A DNA stretch of 64,000 bases from Aricia agestis (GCF_905147365.1 NC_056423.1:2460501-2524500); one strand, 5' to 3'; positions 11,020-21,967 are shown, counted from the first letter of the stretch. The notes: generated by a model not told the origin, from the letters alone. Translations and numbers: made by a program.

Positions 11020-11105
11020 GATTAAAGCGTGTCCCTAGACTAGGACGTCATGGGTTCGATTCCAAAATTTGTGTAGGACAATGCAGCTTGATTGCCTAAT
11101 TTAAT
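11020..11105 (+). repeat. SINE family A fragment
   Basis: It contains the tRNA-like B box GGGTTCGATTCC, then TAGGACAATGCAGCTTGATT, a partial older copy of the SINE that follows immediately at 11118. Confidence 0.55.
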
Positions 11106-11117
11106 CAATTTATAAAA

Positions 11118-11400
11118 GACCTCCGTGGTCTAGTGGCTTAGAGCGTGGCTCTCGACTCACCGTAGGTTCGATTATCGCGTTGGAAACATATCTTATTCCA
11201 AGTTTGGTTAAGACAATTCAGGCTGATTACCTAATTGTCTGACAAGTGAGATGATCCATGCGTAGGATGGGCATGTAAAAGTCGGTCCTGCGCCTCATCT
11301 CTCACCCAGTCATGTCGGTCGTCCGTCTCACTAGATTATGAGTGTAAAAATGAAGCTCTTGTGTATTACGCACACACATCGGCACTACAAAATTCTTCAG
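11118..11400 (+). repeat. SINE family A
   Basis: The head has TGGTCTAGTGG (A box) and AGGTTCGATTAT (decayed B box). The body contains GACAAGTGAGATGATCCATG, CGGTCCTGCGCCTCATCTCT and CTCTTGTGTATTACGCACAC. The 3' end is diverged. No tRNA acceptor stem is formed, so this is a retroposon rather than a tRNA gene. Confidence 0.75.
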
Positions 11401-12302
11401 CATTTCTAACCTAGTTACAACCAAACCGCTGTGAGAGGCATCTATATATTAATACGTGAGCCAAAAACTTTGTATCCCTTTTGACGAAAAATGGGGAAAC
11501 GTAGGTGAATGAAATTTTGCACAGTTATAGTTTATGATGTGAAGGAGTGCATCGAGCTAATATTATTTTGAAATTATGCTTTTATCATACATTTTTTAAC
11601 AAATAAAACATTATACACACTACAACACACACACTAGGAAAATTGACAGATTTTTGAGTGACAAGCCTATACATACGAATTATACTCTTTTATTTATGGT
11701 TGAAGTCTGTTGACAACAAGGTGACAAATTGAAAATAGATTATAGTTTTTTGTATTGAATCTTTTTGACAATGCTCTTACACGGCCAGTCTGAGATCAGC
11801 TGAGTTCCAGAGACAAGAGTTGAAAAAAATATGGTAGGTTTTCAACCTGCATGGTGGTGAGGGGCCTTGCACGGATTTGCCAACATTGTTGCTTGTGTGG
11901 TGGTGGTGTTTGCAGGTTCTTGCATGCGAGTGTACGCATAGGCAGTGTGGGAGGAGGGAGGTGCTCACTCACTCATTTACTTAAAGGTGGAAGTTTATTT
12001 CGCGGAATATTGCTAAAAATAATAACAAATTAAATTTTGAAAAAAATATGATACAGTCAATTTTTTTTTTTAAAATAAGGTCGAATTTCGACCATTGGGC
12101 GATCTCTAGTTCTCATTAACATGGGAAGGTGATGTCTCTCTGTCAGTCATCTTTCAAGCTTCTACCACTGAACCGAAACACATCGATATTAACTTTGATG
12201 ATACGGAAGTACCTCTGTATGTCATATTTTCACACTTACCTGCGTTCAAACCCGCTGAATCAATTTAGATGAAATTAAGTATCAGAATCTTTCCATCCAC
12301 GT
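11401..12302. other. Gene-free stretch
   Basis: No gene recognised. The two overlapping short frames at 11777-12033 lie on opposite strands over a GTGGTGG-rich stretch and have no recognisable domain. Confidence 0.35.
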
Positions 12303-12626
12303 TACACGTGGAAGAGACATGCTTCGGCACGAATGGGGCGGCTCGACCGGAGAAATACCACGTTCTCACAGAAAACCGGCGTGAAACAGCGCTTGCGCTG
12401 TGTTTCGCTGACTGAGTGAGTTTACCGGAGGCATAATTCCCTTCCCTATCCTCCCCTATTCCCTTCCCTTCCCATTCCTACCCTTCCCTATTACCCTATT
12501 CCCTCTTAAAAGGCCGGCAACGCACCTGCAACTCTTCTAATGCTGCGAGTGTCCATGGGCGACGGAAGTTGCTTTCCATCAGGTGACCCGTTTGCTCGTT
12601 TGCCCCCTTATTTCATTAAAAAAAAA
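12303..12626 (+). repeat. SINE family C (full length)
   Basis: It begins TACACGTGGAAGAGACATGC (consensus TACGTGGGAGAGCCATGC) and carries a hairpin around CAGCGCTTGCGCTG. A C/T-rich minisatellite of CCCTATTCCCTTCC-like units follows, then GGCAACGCACCTGCAACTCT and CCATCAGGTGACCCGTTTGC, ending CCTTATTTCATT plus poly(A). The 3' half resembles the abundant lepidopteran Metulj-type SINEs, an attribution from memory. Confidence 0.75.
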
Positions 12627-12848
12627 CCTGGAAATTCACATAGAATAAGGATAACATAATGTAAGGTTCCTCCTATGCTTATATAGGGATCACCAAATAA
12701 ATCAGTTGTAACGTAGGGCAGTTTCATATGGTATGCTAATTTAATTCATAACATAATATTATGTTAATTTCCTATCCTAAAGGTCCTATATTACGCCAAC
12801 CAAAATATAAAGCTGCCGTCCGGCTTATAGGTAACATTTATTAATTTG

Positions 12849-13023
12849 GATCCTTACTAATAATATAAATGTGAGAGTGTGTCTGGCTGTCTTTTTGTCT
12901 GTTACCTTCAAAGTTAAGTTACGTCTAAAAAGTTAAAGTGATTTAGATGAAATGTGGTATCGAGATACTTTGAGGAACGGGATACGTTTTGTCGCTAAAA
13001 ATGTAAGGTTTGTGATTGCGGCA
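12849..13023 (+). mobile_element. Family E Helitron, truncated
   Basis: TCCTTACTAATAATATAAATG start, GTGTGTCTGGCTGTCTTTTT and GATACTTTGAGGAACGGGAT interior; the hairpin and CTAG end are missing. Confidence 0.55.
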
Positions 13024-14004
13024 TTTTATATATTGGGTTTGTGTTAAAATTTTCGACCCAATTCTTTATTAGAATTATGTTTTTGTTGCTCTACTTTTCT
13101 TGTGTTTAAATATTCTGTAAAAATGAATAATAATCGAACACTTGGACTTGTTATTTTGACTTGTCTAAAAAATTTATTTCGAAGTACTAACTTCGGAACA
13201 TCGTAAAAATATTTTATGATTTATTGATATAAAGACTTTTATACACCTCAGGCTGAACAAAACAGTTAGTCTTCTATTTGCGCAGCATTAGTATTAAGCA
13301 GCATAGTTAGTCAAAACAGTATTTGAGGTTGTTTTCTCTCTGTGCCACTTCCATAAGCTAGAAAAAAATAAAAAAAACTTTGTATATATGTATAAGCGCA
13401 AACCTATTTATTAGTTCGGGTTTGTTCAGAATTAACATATTTATATATTTTTTTTGCTTTGAAGTTTATAATATATTATTACTTTGAAGTTTATAGAATA
13501 GTGCTAGAAGATAATTATTATTAATTACATCAATATAGCTCATCAAATCCTGACCGTTGTAAAGTTGTAAACACCGGAATGATGCGATAAAACAGATTGT
13601 GTTGAACTTTACGGTACGGTTTATTTCTTGAAATATTTATTGGTTTTACGAGCGAGCCGTAAAAAGGTAATTATGTTTTTATTTAACCTTTTAAGATCAT
13701 TGTCGACGGTCGATCAGAGGCGTTCGAATAAGTGTTATTGTTAGGGCTGCCTTGTTACTCAATGTTTAGTGTTACGGTGGCCAATTATTTTCAATCAAAT
13801 TGAATTGAATTGAACCAAATAATTCTCATAAACTGGTTGCTAATGGCGACATTTAACTGGGACATTATTGCTTCTAAATCAGTTCAGCTGTTCAAGCGTG
13901 AAAGAATAACAAACAGACAGACACACTTTCGAATTTATAATGTTAGCAAGGATTTCAAAATAACGGCAGGTAATAATAATAGTAACAGAGAAAAACTAAA
14001 TTAG
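13024..14004. other. Gene-free stretch
   Basis: No gene recognised. Around 13850-13950, TCAGTTCAGCTGTTCAAGCG and AACAAACAGACAGACACACT look like a remnant of an inverted Helitron-type repeat. Confidence 0.35.
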
Positions 14005-14270
14005 CCGCATTTGTAGCACTTCGTAGCATTAAGGTGCCGGTTGGCAGTGCGGTCTGCGGCGCCCACACAGTCGGCATGCCGACTGTATGGACGCCGCAGA
14101 CTCGATCGCACAAAAAGTCTGTCGTCTGCGATCTCGCATTTTGTAGCATTTCGTAGCACTTCGTAGCATTTCGATTTTCGTAGCACAAGAAGCATTTCGT
14201 AGCACTCAGTAGGATTTCGTAGCATTTGTAGCACTTCGTAGCATTTCGTAGCAATCGCATAGCGCTACAA
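14005..14270 (+). repeat. TTCGTAGCA minisatellite with hairpin insert
   Basis: A dozen or so imperfect copies of the 9-mer TTCGTAGCA (variants TTTGTAGCA, CTTCGTAGCA) occur at 14012-14035 and 14140-14256. Between them is a GC-rich insert with the inverted pair TCTGCGGCGCCCACACAGTC / GACTGTATGGACGCCGCAGA. The overlapping minus-strand frames rich in NATKCYE are artefacts of the repeat. Confidence 0.75.
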
Positions 14271-14307
14271 GATTACTAGTTGCTACGAGTCCACCATAAA
14301 ATATTAT

Positions 14308-14836
14308 ATCCCAGCAAAACATTAAATGTAAAAAGGAGCCAAGCAAAATATTGCATAGCCATGCAATATATCTATCGTTAAAAGTTTTCAGATCACATTC
14401 AAGCCAAGCCTTCAACTTTTTTTTGTAATTTAAATCAACATTCAGTGAATTTATCAATAGTTTTCTTTATTTTATAATTATTATAGTGGCTCGGCAATGA
14501 GCACAAGAAAAACAAATATGAAACTTCATATAGTTCATACTTACACAAACGGCAAGCGTAAAGTGTTTTTAGTACCTATGTAACGACGCATGTGGACAAT
14601 GGTACCCAATAAAACCAATCAGTCGCTGATTATTTCTCTAGTGCTCATTGCCAAGCCACTATAATAATTATAAAATAAAGAAAACTATTGATAAATTCAC
14701 TGAATGTTGATTTAAATTACAAAATAAGTTGAAGGCTTGGCTTGAATGTGATCTGAAAACTTTTTACGATAGATATATTGCATGGCTATGCAATATTTTG
14801 CTTGGCTCCTTTTGACATTTAATGTTTTGCTGGGAT
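14308..14836. repeat. Long inverted repeat, ~197-bp arms
   Basis: Arms 14308-14504 and 14641-14836 are near-identical inverted copies around a 136-bp loop. The outer ends are ATCCCAGCAAAACATTAAAT and its complement; the inner ends are GGCTCGGCAATGAGCAC and GTGCTCATTGCCAAGCC. The form fits a foldback or long-TIR DNA transposon. No target duplication was identified. Confidence 0.8.
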
Positions 14837-14972
14837 TTCATTTCTTTTTTGAACGTTTCTTTTCTTTTCAGGTCACGTTAAGAATTTTCTGTACTTAGCT
14901 TAGCACTTATTCTTTATCCCTAGGTATATATTCTAGGTCGTAAAATTAATTGATAATAACAGGTAGCTACTT

Positions 14973-15327
14973 CTACAAAGTAATAATAATAGCTCCCTTA
15001 CCGGTTTCGGTGACGGTGGCCGGTTTCATTGAAACCAGGCCAGCTACGCAGGAGTAATTTTATAGTGCCCAAGTGTGTGCGCAGTACACAAGAGCACTCT
15101 CTATTCCTTTACTCTCATAACCCTGTGGGACGGCAGACCGACACGACCGGCGAGAGATCAGGCGCAGGACCGACTATTTACATGCCCATCCGACGCATGA
15201 ATCATCTTACTTGTCAGACAATCAGGTGATCAGCCTGCATTGTCCTAACAAAACTTGGAAATAACATGTTTCCAACGCGGGAATCGAACCCACGACCTCC
15301 GAGTCAAGAGCCGCGCTCTACAAAGTA
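14973..15327 (-). repeat. SINE family A with 10-bp target duplication
   Basis: CTACAAAGTA lies at 14973-14982 and 15318-15327 around an inverted family A copy (14983-15317). On the minus strand the copy lacks the first bases of its tRNA-like head but keeps the B box GGGTTCGATTCC and the family end CACCGTCACCGAAACCGG, followed by a TAT/ATT tail. Confidence 0.85.
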
Positions 15328-15741
15328 CAAATGCTATGACGATAGCCCAACAACTTTTGAACTTTCAGGAGGTTATTCGTGCACCGATGTTACTTTCGAT
15401 TGAGTATTACGACCTATCCCGGATTTTTTAAACCATACTAATTATACTCCGCAAACAAGCGATACCGCGATATAAAGGGAGTGCTACACCATCTATCGAG
15501 CGAGTATGAAGTGTACATCGTAATTCGCAGTTCTGATTTCATTTATATTTTAATCGAATTTAATTATCATAGTTTCATTGTTAACTTTGTTAACACTACT
15601 ATTCCTTTTGTACGTTAAGTAATTATAATGAAGTCGAAACTAATTTTTAATGTTCTTGCAAAGCTACAAACATAAATATCTTTTCTTTTATTTAATAAAG
15701 TTATATTATACTTTTCAGCTTTTAGGTTTCCTTGCCCAAAG
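15328..15741. other. Gene-free stretch
   Basis: No gene recognised. Confidence 0.35.
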
Positions 15742-16147
15742 GATGAAAACAGGAGCCTATTCCTAATGAGTCTAGAATTCGCTGTCTGTCTGTCGTCCGT
15801 CCTTGTGTCACGAGGCTAGATCTCGAGAACCGCAATAGCTAGATATTTTAATTTTTTACAAATTATGTACTTTTGTTGTCGCTATAAAAGCTAACAGTCC
15901 AACTAAAATAAAATAAATGATTAATTGGGGGTCTCATACAACAAACACGTATTTTTGCCCTTTTTTGCTCTCTATCCATAATGGTAAAAGTAAGGTTTTT
16001 GAAAATTTCAGAAAATACTTAATTATATTTTAACTTTAATAATAAGTAATAAAAATAACATCAACTTGTGATTTAAAGGGGGCTCCCATACAAATTTACG
16101 GTACGGAACCCTATGTACGCCAGTCCGACTCGCACTTGGCCAGTTTC
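15742..16147 (+). repeat. Dispersed repeat family D
   Basis: It contains CTGTCTGTCTGTCGTCCGTC, CTCGAGAACCGCAATAGCTA, GGGGGCTCCCATACAAATTT and ends TACGGTACGGAACCCTATGT then CGACTCGCACTTGGCCAGTT. Non-coding. Confidence 0.7.
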
Positions 16148-17077
16148 ATAATTTTTCCTTTCATTGTGGATAACGACCTACCTTGTTGCCAAATTTCAAG
16201 GTTCAGTCTACTAGAAGTACCTTAGAATTTTGATGATCTGTCAGTCAGTGAGTGACAAAACATAGTAACTTTGATCATCCGTAACTATTAAACTATTCAT
16301 ATTTTGCATCGAAGCAGATGTTTTTGATGATTATTTCGCTGTTTGTGGACCGATATTCAAATTTCTTGTGTTGTTGTATAGTGTATAACCTTGATTTTGT
16401 ATAATAATTACGAAAGTGGTGAGCTAATCATGGTTCAAGTAAAAAAAAGACTTTTTTGTAAGAAAAAAAAAGATGTTTAAAACTGAAAATTTGCATGAGT
16501 CTGTGAAAGTACTTCGCCATCGCTAAAATCGTGAAATGATCTTTTGTATTTTAACTATTCTAAAATTCTCAATATTGCACTTACATCTATTTTCTTTAAA
16601 AATAAACATATTTTTTCTATACGCCCTTCTGGCTTGAAGCCCGTGACGTGATAATATTTTAGTTTAACTTTTTAACGTAACCCTGTGTGATGGATAACTG
16701 ATACAATCGGCGAGAGGTTTTTACAAAATATCAACTTTATACCTCATGTATTAGGTGGTACTCTTATACGTCTATGCGAAATTCCATCACGGTTGTCTTC
16801 CCAGTTTCGGAGACTACTCGATGCTAACAACAAACAAACTTAACATAAATACTAACTAAACCTACAACTGTTGGTTCCAATCGACTTTCTTCCTTACTTT
16901 CGACCATTTTCAAAAGTTATTAATACCTTTTTAGTATTTATTACATGGGAAAGAGGGTCAGGGGTGCGGAGGAACGTGCCCCAAATAATTATATTCCATT
17001 GTCGATACGAAGTATTTGGAAGTTGACAAAGTTTTTGCCAAAAACAAAATAACATAATTTATAGTCTACTAGGTGAC
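16148..17077. other. Gene-free stretch
   Basis: No gene recognised; no frame of interest. Confidence 0.35.
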
Positions 17078-17272
17078 GCCTGCTTATGTTACGTCAAAAT
17101 TCGTTCACCCGGGAACCGGACACTTTTCCGAGATAAAAAGTATTCTATGTCCTTTCCCGGGACTCAAAGATTCTCCATACCACAAAAACCGGGTCAGCTG
17201 TTCGGATGTGGAGAGGTAACAGACTGACAGACATAGTTTCGCATTTATAATATTATTAAGAGTATGGGTTGT
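17078..17272 (-). mobile_element. Family E Helitron, decayed
   Basis: Inverted copy: TGTCCTTTCCCGGGACTCAA, GAGGTAACAGACTGACAGAC and TTTCGCATTTATAATATTAT are in family order. The CTAG end near 17078 is lost. Confidence 0.6.
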
Positions 17273-17663
17273 CGTCACGAAGTATTCGGAAGTTGATAAA
17301 GTTTATTGCCTAATTCAAAATAAGATGTATACTAAACTATAAAGCTGAAGAGTTTGTTTGGACGAGCTAATCTTAGGATCTATTCGTTTGAATTGATTTT
17401 TTTGTGTTAGTCAATTTATTAAGGAAGGTTACTAGTTAAGTTTATTGAATAACTATACTCGTTTGTCTGCTCTTGTTCTATTCATATTATAATTGTGTGT
17501 ATTGAAAATATGTTTTTCTTTCTTGCTTTGCTTGCTTGAACACAGAAAAAATCTATTATAAGTATGTTATCAGCTTAACATTTTGTTTACGATCATTTTT
17601 ATTTAAAAAACATCCTGTTTATATGGATATGTAAAGAAGTTCCGTCTTAAAAATGTGACAAAT
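17273..17663. other. Gene-free stretch
   Basis: No gene recognised. Confidence 0.35.
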
Positions 17664-17720
17664 AAATAATAATAATATAATAATACCTTTGGACGCTTCA
17701 CATCACGTCAGTCTAGTTGG
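17664..17720 (-). repeat. SINE family B tail fragment
   Basis: The AAT-repeat followed by GGACGCTTCACATCACGTCA is the inverted 3' end of family B. Confidence 0.55.
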
Positions 17721-17950
17721 AAAGGCAATAGCGTGTAAATAGCTAAATTGCCTGCGGGATAATACAAAGTTCTCAAAATAAAAAACACTCCGGAATCCGT
17801 ATCATGCCCGACTAACATGTTCCATAGTCAGCAGGGGTGCTCATCAGGCAATTTCAGTAGCAGCAAGCCCGTTGGATCTTGTAGGAGCAAGATGATTGTC
17901 TTCTATAGCGCGTGGTCCGCTCCGGAGCGTAGCTTAAGTACTCTTGAATT

Positions 17951-18223
17951 TTGATGCACTTTGGTCGGCCGACCACACAAAAGGTTCACAGCGATTATAT
18001 TGAAAAACCAAAAGAGAAAGAAACTGGAAATTCCAGCTGGATTAAGCCTTTTCAAGGAAAAATTATCAGAACAAAATTTTCTCGAATGCCATCAAAGCCG
18101 ATCCGCGGCAAAAAGCGACCAGCAAACACTTGTTATCTGTCAAGTGTCAAAGATATGTATTCTTCGTCTTCTTCCGACAGTGGTGAATTGCCATATTATG
18201 TTAAAGGTTCATCCAACGGTTGA
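17951..18223 (+). CDS. Unrecognised small ORF (possible decayed gene fragment)
   Basis: A 90-residue frame with a lysine/proline-rich start (EKPKEKETGN), a basic patch PIRGKKRP and a serine run SSSSSDSGELPYY near its end. I do not recognise it. A second, overlapping frame (17961-18245) covers the same bases, which makes either one alone less convincing. The basic patch followed by an acidic/serine tail recalls the C-terminal end of some transposases, but no catalytic motif is present and no inverted repeats frame it. It could be a pseudogene fragment or chance. Confidence 0.2.
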   Translation: MMHFGRPTTQKVHSDYIEKPKEKETGNSSWIKPFQGKIIRTKFSRMPSKPIRGKKRPANTCYLSSVKDMYSSSSSDSGELPYYVKGSSNG

Positions 18224-18321
18224 TGAACAGAAACTCCCAAATTGAGCTACATCCCAACAGTAGAAATCAAACACAACATAAATCCAGAGTGTAATTTGAG
18301 AACTTATTATTTAACTAGATG

Positions 18322-18597
18322 TCCCGCGCGGCTTCGCCCGCGTAAATTAGGAATTTTACAGAAACCGTACATTTTCCCATAAAAAATATTTTCCCCGTTT
18401 TTCCCGCATTTTCCTGAGTTTCTTCGGTCGTATTAGTCTTAGCGTGATAATATATTATATAATATAGCCTATAGTCTTACTCGATAAATGATCAATCTAA
18501 CACTGAGATAAGTTTTTAAATCGGACCTGTAGTTCCTGAGATTGACGCGTTCAAGCAAACATACGCTTCAATGTTATTATATTAGGTAGGTATAGAT
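18322..18597 (-). mobile_element. Non-autonomous Helitron, second family
   Basis: The left end ACTAGATGTCCCGCGCGGCTTCG is the inverted CTAG terminus with its GC-rich hairpin. TCTTAGCGTGATAATATATT and GTTCCTGAGATTGACGCGTT follow, and the right end reads TATTATATTAGGTAGGTATA. Related fragments lie at 36300-36545 and 50772-50965. Confidence 0.6.
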
Positions 18598-18607
18598 TTT
18601 TTTTATC

Positions 18608-18859
18608 TATGGACGCTTCACACCACGTCAGTCTGGCCCCGTGGTAAGTACCTGATGGACTTGTGTTACAGGTACCAGACAACGGAAATATATTTAATAC
18701 TTTTATACTATACATATATTTAAGATTTTTATTATATGATACACTGTATATTTAATACACATCCATGACCCAGGAACTTTGAAAACTTTTTGTTCCGTCG
18801 GCGGGATTTGAACCCGCAACCTCCGGCTTGAGCTACCAACGCGCTCACCACAGAGGTCG
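18608..18859 (-). repeat. SINE family B, near full length
   Basis: Inverted copy of the family at 33171: GACGCTTCACACCACGTCAG at the left, and the tRNA-like head (GGGATTTGAACCCGC as inverted B box, ending CACCACAGAGGTCG) at the right. Confidence 0.8.
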
Positions 18860-19149
18860 TCAATCTATTTTTAGAAATAAAATAAAGATTTTTTTTTAAT
18901 TATCGCTTGACAAACTCGAGTCTCGATCTAAAAGACTATGAAATGGTATAATATGGTAGTGATGATGATGATGATGATGATGAATGTAATTTGCATAGTA
19001 GCATATGGTTCCTGTTCTTAAAACAACGCCGAAACTCCCAAACTTGTATCTATAAAGAATCAGGAGTTCTCTCAGCACCTTCCGAACCACGGTATACCAG
19101 GTATATCTCGGTGCAAAATCTTACTTGTTGGTAGCATATGCTTAGAATA
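18860..19149. other. Gene-free stretch with (GAT)n
   Basis: A GAT trinucleotide run lies at 18958-18983; nothing else is recognised. Confidence 0.4.
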
Positions 19150-19492
19150 CTTCTCACGAAACCGAAGTCACCACACGTTTCCCTATAAGTTTTGAGGAGT
19201 TCCCTCGATTACTTATGGATCCTTCATCAGATCACCACTTTTGTGAATATAAAAATCGGGTAACATACGGCGGAGTAATCGTTGAATATAAGAAAACGAA
19301 CATAACACCTCCCCCATTTTGAAAGTCGGTTAAAATTGTAGCCTATGTGTTATTCTGATGTATAAGCTATATTATTGTAAAGTTTCATTAAAATCCGTTC
19401 AGTAGTTTTTGCGTGAAAGAGTAACAAACATCCATACATCCACACATCCATACATCCAAACAAACTTTCGCCTTTATAATATTAGTAGGATG
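19150..19492 (-). repeat. Helitron-like repeat, shared with 57690-57885
   Basis: On the minus strand it starts after A with TCCTACTAATATTATAAAGG at 19492. It runs through GTTACTCTTTCACGCAAAAA into a segment (GATCTGATGAAGGATCCATA; GAAGTCGGTT on the plus strand shared as AAGTCGGTTAAAA) that recurs at 57690-57885. Non-coding. Confidence 0.5.
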
Positions 19493-19572
19493 TAGCCTAT
19501 AATATATTATCACGCTAAGACCAATAGAAGCGGAGCACCAATGAAGAATGTTTCAAAATCGGGTGATTTTTC

Positions 19573-20208
19573 CTATTGTGCTGCGTAAACGATAAAAGTT
19601 TCGCAAAAATTGGCAGAATTTTCTTTATTTACCCATGAATTAGTTACTCTCTCGGGTCTGTGGCTGTTTGGTTGTTCGTTTTGTTCGGTGTTGCTATGTG
19701 TCTGTGCGGATGATTTTCTTGCTCTCTGTATTCGATGCCTATCCCTATCCTGGCTGAGGCGAGCCTCACGCTCTACAGATGATTCTCTTTCTCTCTGTAT
19801 TCGATTTCTATCACTATTCTGGCTGAGGCGAGCCTCACGCTCTACAGACGATTCTCTTTCTCTCTGTATTCAATTTCTATCACTATTCTGGCTGAGGCGA
19901 GCCTCACGCTCTACAGACGATTCTCTTTCTCTCTGTATCCGAATTCTATCATTTTTCCGACTGAGGCGAGCCTCATGCTCTACAGACGATTCTCTTTCTC
20001 TCTGTATCCGAATTCTATCATTTTTCCGACTGAGGCGAGCCTCACGCTCTACAGACGATTCTCTTTCTCTCTGTATCCGATTTCTATCACTATTCTGGCT
20101 GAGGCGAGTCTCACGTTCCGTTGACGATTCTTCATCTCTTGCTGAACGTGCTCTTTTGGCATTCACTGTACTACGACCTATGTTCGAACGACGACGTCTT
20201 CCAGGCAT
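19573..20208 (-). pseudogene. Helitron replicase N-terminal region, broken
   Basis: From the ATG at 20208 the frame encodes a start (MPGRRRRSNIGR) that I recall from insect Helitron proteins. Six 23-residue repeats follow (about 20121-19708), consensus VEREARLSQNSDRNRIQRER plus ESS. It then runs through SNTEQNEQPNSHRPE and WVNKENSANFCETFIVYAAQ to a TAG at 19573. A TGA at 19870-19872 replaces an Arg codon in the fourth repeat. Autonomous Helitron proteins are far longer, with a Rep nuclease and a helicase; neither is present, so the gene is cut off after its N-terminal region. The family protein acts in rolling-circle transposition. The 69-bp repeats also leave a long open frame on the plus strand (19610-20218), which I take as a shadow. 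Confidence 0.6.
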
Positions 20209-21065
20209 GATCGTATAGTAATACCCACAAAGCAACAAATAACCCAATCGCAAAGCAAAAACAAAAGTCCGTTTTTCTAACCAAGTCAAATATATTTTTA
20301 TCGACAATTCAGAAACCAAAGCACCAGAAACAATGAATATCTGAAAGAAAGCGCTGTGGTTGCTCCTCTGCGTTACCGTCTGCACAACCACACAATGACG
20401 AAATACACTATGTACTACAATAACATAAGCCCGAAGCTTATGAGAGCCCCCGGCCGGTTCCGCCGTAACCGCTATGTCCCTCGGCCGCCGCCGCGCGACA
20501 TATTTTTTGATTCCGCGTAAGTTTATACGTTTGAAAACTTCTAAAGTATTGGTCGAAATTGTATAGTGTAAAAGACAATTATAATCTACATTTAATGTCT
20601 TAGCTTCCAAACATGTTTATTTGGATAAGGGTTAATGTTGTAAATTGTTAAAATCGCTTCGTAAATAAGCCATTATTTTTCGTAAAAAGTAAAGAACAAA
20701 AATGGCTATTGTGAGTTATCCCTAAGAAATAGACATATACCATCGCGGACTTTTTTGTTTACCTTATTAAGGTGTACAATACTGTAGTACATTATTTTGA
20801 TCTATCTCGTAGGGTTTAGCCAGCGTTTGCAATATAAACGCAAAAAAATGAATTTATTTACGACATAACCTTAGAAACCTCTAAAATTATCAGTGTTTCT
20901 CTACCATATTATGCATATGTTATACATATAAATCTTCCTCTTGAAACACTCAATCTATTAAAAAAAACCGCATCAAAATCCGTTGAGTAGTTTTAAAGAT
21001 CTAAGCATACATACACACATACATACAGACAGCGGAAAGCGACTTTGTTTTATACTATTTAGAGA
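20209..21065 (-). mobile_element. 5' end and leader of an autonomous-type Helitron
   Basis: On the minus strand the element begins after A with TCTCTAAATAGTATAAAACA at 21065. AGTCGCTTTCCGCTGTCTGT and CGGATTTTGATGCGGTTTTT follow; I recognise these phrases from 5' ends of insect Helitrons. About 860 bp of leader run to the ATG at 20208, including a GC-rich patch (GCGCGGCGGCGGCCGAGGG) near 20480. No 3' terminus (hairpin plus CTAG) is joined to it, so this is a 5' fragment. Confidence 0.55.
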
Positions 21066-21128
21066 TTATTAAGGAAATTAAGGAAATAGAATATATTAAA
21101 TTATAACAAAATTAAGTGCACAACCACT

Positions 21129-21556
21129 AGTACCTGAAGGAATTCGGAGGCCCAATCCCCTAACCCCTACCCTATTCCCTTCCCTACCCTCAACTATTCC
21201 CTTCCCTTCCCTACCCTCCCCTATCACCCTATGCCCTCTTAAAAGGCCGGCAACGCACTTGCAGCTCTTCTGATGCTGCGAGTGTCCATGGGCGACGGAA
21301 GTTGCTTTCCATCAGGTGACCCGTTTGCTCGTTTGCCCCCTTATTTCATTTTAAAAAAAAATTGTGTTACCCGGGGTACCAGACAAGGGAAATATATTTA
21401 ATACCTTTATACTATACATATAATTAATATTTTTATTATATGATACACATCCATGACCCAGGAACTTTGAAAACTTTTTGTTCCGTCGGCGGGATTCGAA
21501 CCCGTGACCCCCGGCTTGAGCTACCAACAGCCCACCAACTGAGCCACAGAGGTTGT
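21129..21556 (-). repeat. SINE family B interrupted by SINE C
   Basis: AGTACCTGAAGGAATT at the left and GTGTTACCCGGGGTACCAGA from 21365 are adjacent in the intact family (compare 18640-18675). The inserted 21146-21361 block is SINE C. The tRNA-like head with inverted B box GGGATTCGAACCCG ends at 21556. Confidence 0.75.
21146..21361 (+). repeat. SINE family C, 3' module only
   Basis: Starts abruptly at GGAGGCCCAATCCCC, carries the CCCTACCCTATTCCC-type minisatellite and GGCAACGCACTTGCAGCTCT, and ends TTTCATTTT plus poly(A). It lacks the first ~140 bp of the full family. Confidence 0.8.
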
Positions 21557-21785
21557 ATCCTGAACGTATTTTTTAGGAATGAACATACCGTGCGGTAACG
21601 CTATTAATATTTTATTTATATTTTTATCCGTCCTAATATAATATACAAAAGGGTATGTCTGTTGCCTCTTCACTTTGGATAGATATGATACTTTGAGAGA
21701 CGGGAATGGAGATTACATAGTTTTATTGCGAAATAATATACGGTTCTCAGGCGAGAGGCTAATTTCGACGCAACAGAGTTGCAGG

Positions 21786-21967
21786 TGTGGGATATGTGTG
21801 TGGCGTCACTGGCGGCCAAAGGAAGATCTTCCGACCGAGCGAGGTGTTATGCTCGGTCAGGCCGAAGCCCACGTGATACATCTCAGCTGTCGTATATATA
21901 CCGACGAGCTCAGAAAACTTCGATAGCGTGATGCAGGAATGTTAGGCGAATTGTGGGTACCGCCACA
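21786..21967 (-). repeat. LTR (3' LTR on the minus strand)
   Basis: 182 bp, TGTGGGATATGTGTGTGGCG to GGGTACCGCCACA as written on the plus strand. Contains an 8-9 bp insert (TCACTGG region) missing from the other LTR. Confidence 0.75.

Noticed and set aside
13955..14457. Overlapping minus-strand frames rich in NATKCYEML
   Set aside because: Translation of the 9-bp minisatellite; no independent support.
19610..20218. 202-residue plus-strand frame of repeats (SLSLCIRFLSLFWLRRASRS)
   Set aside because: It is the antisense shadow of the 69-bp repeats in the Helitron frame; the unit length is a multiple of three, so it stays open on both strands.
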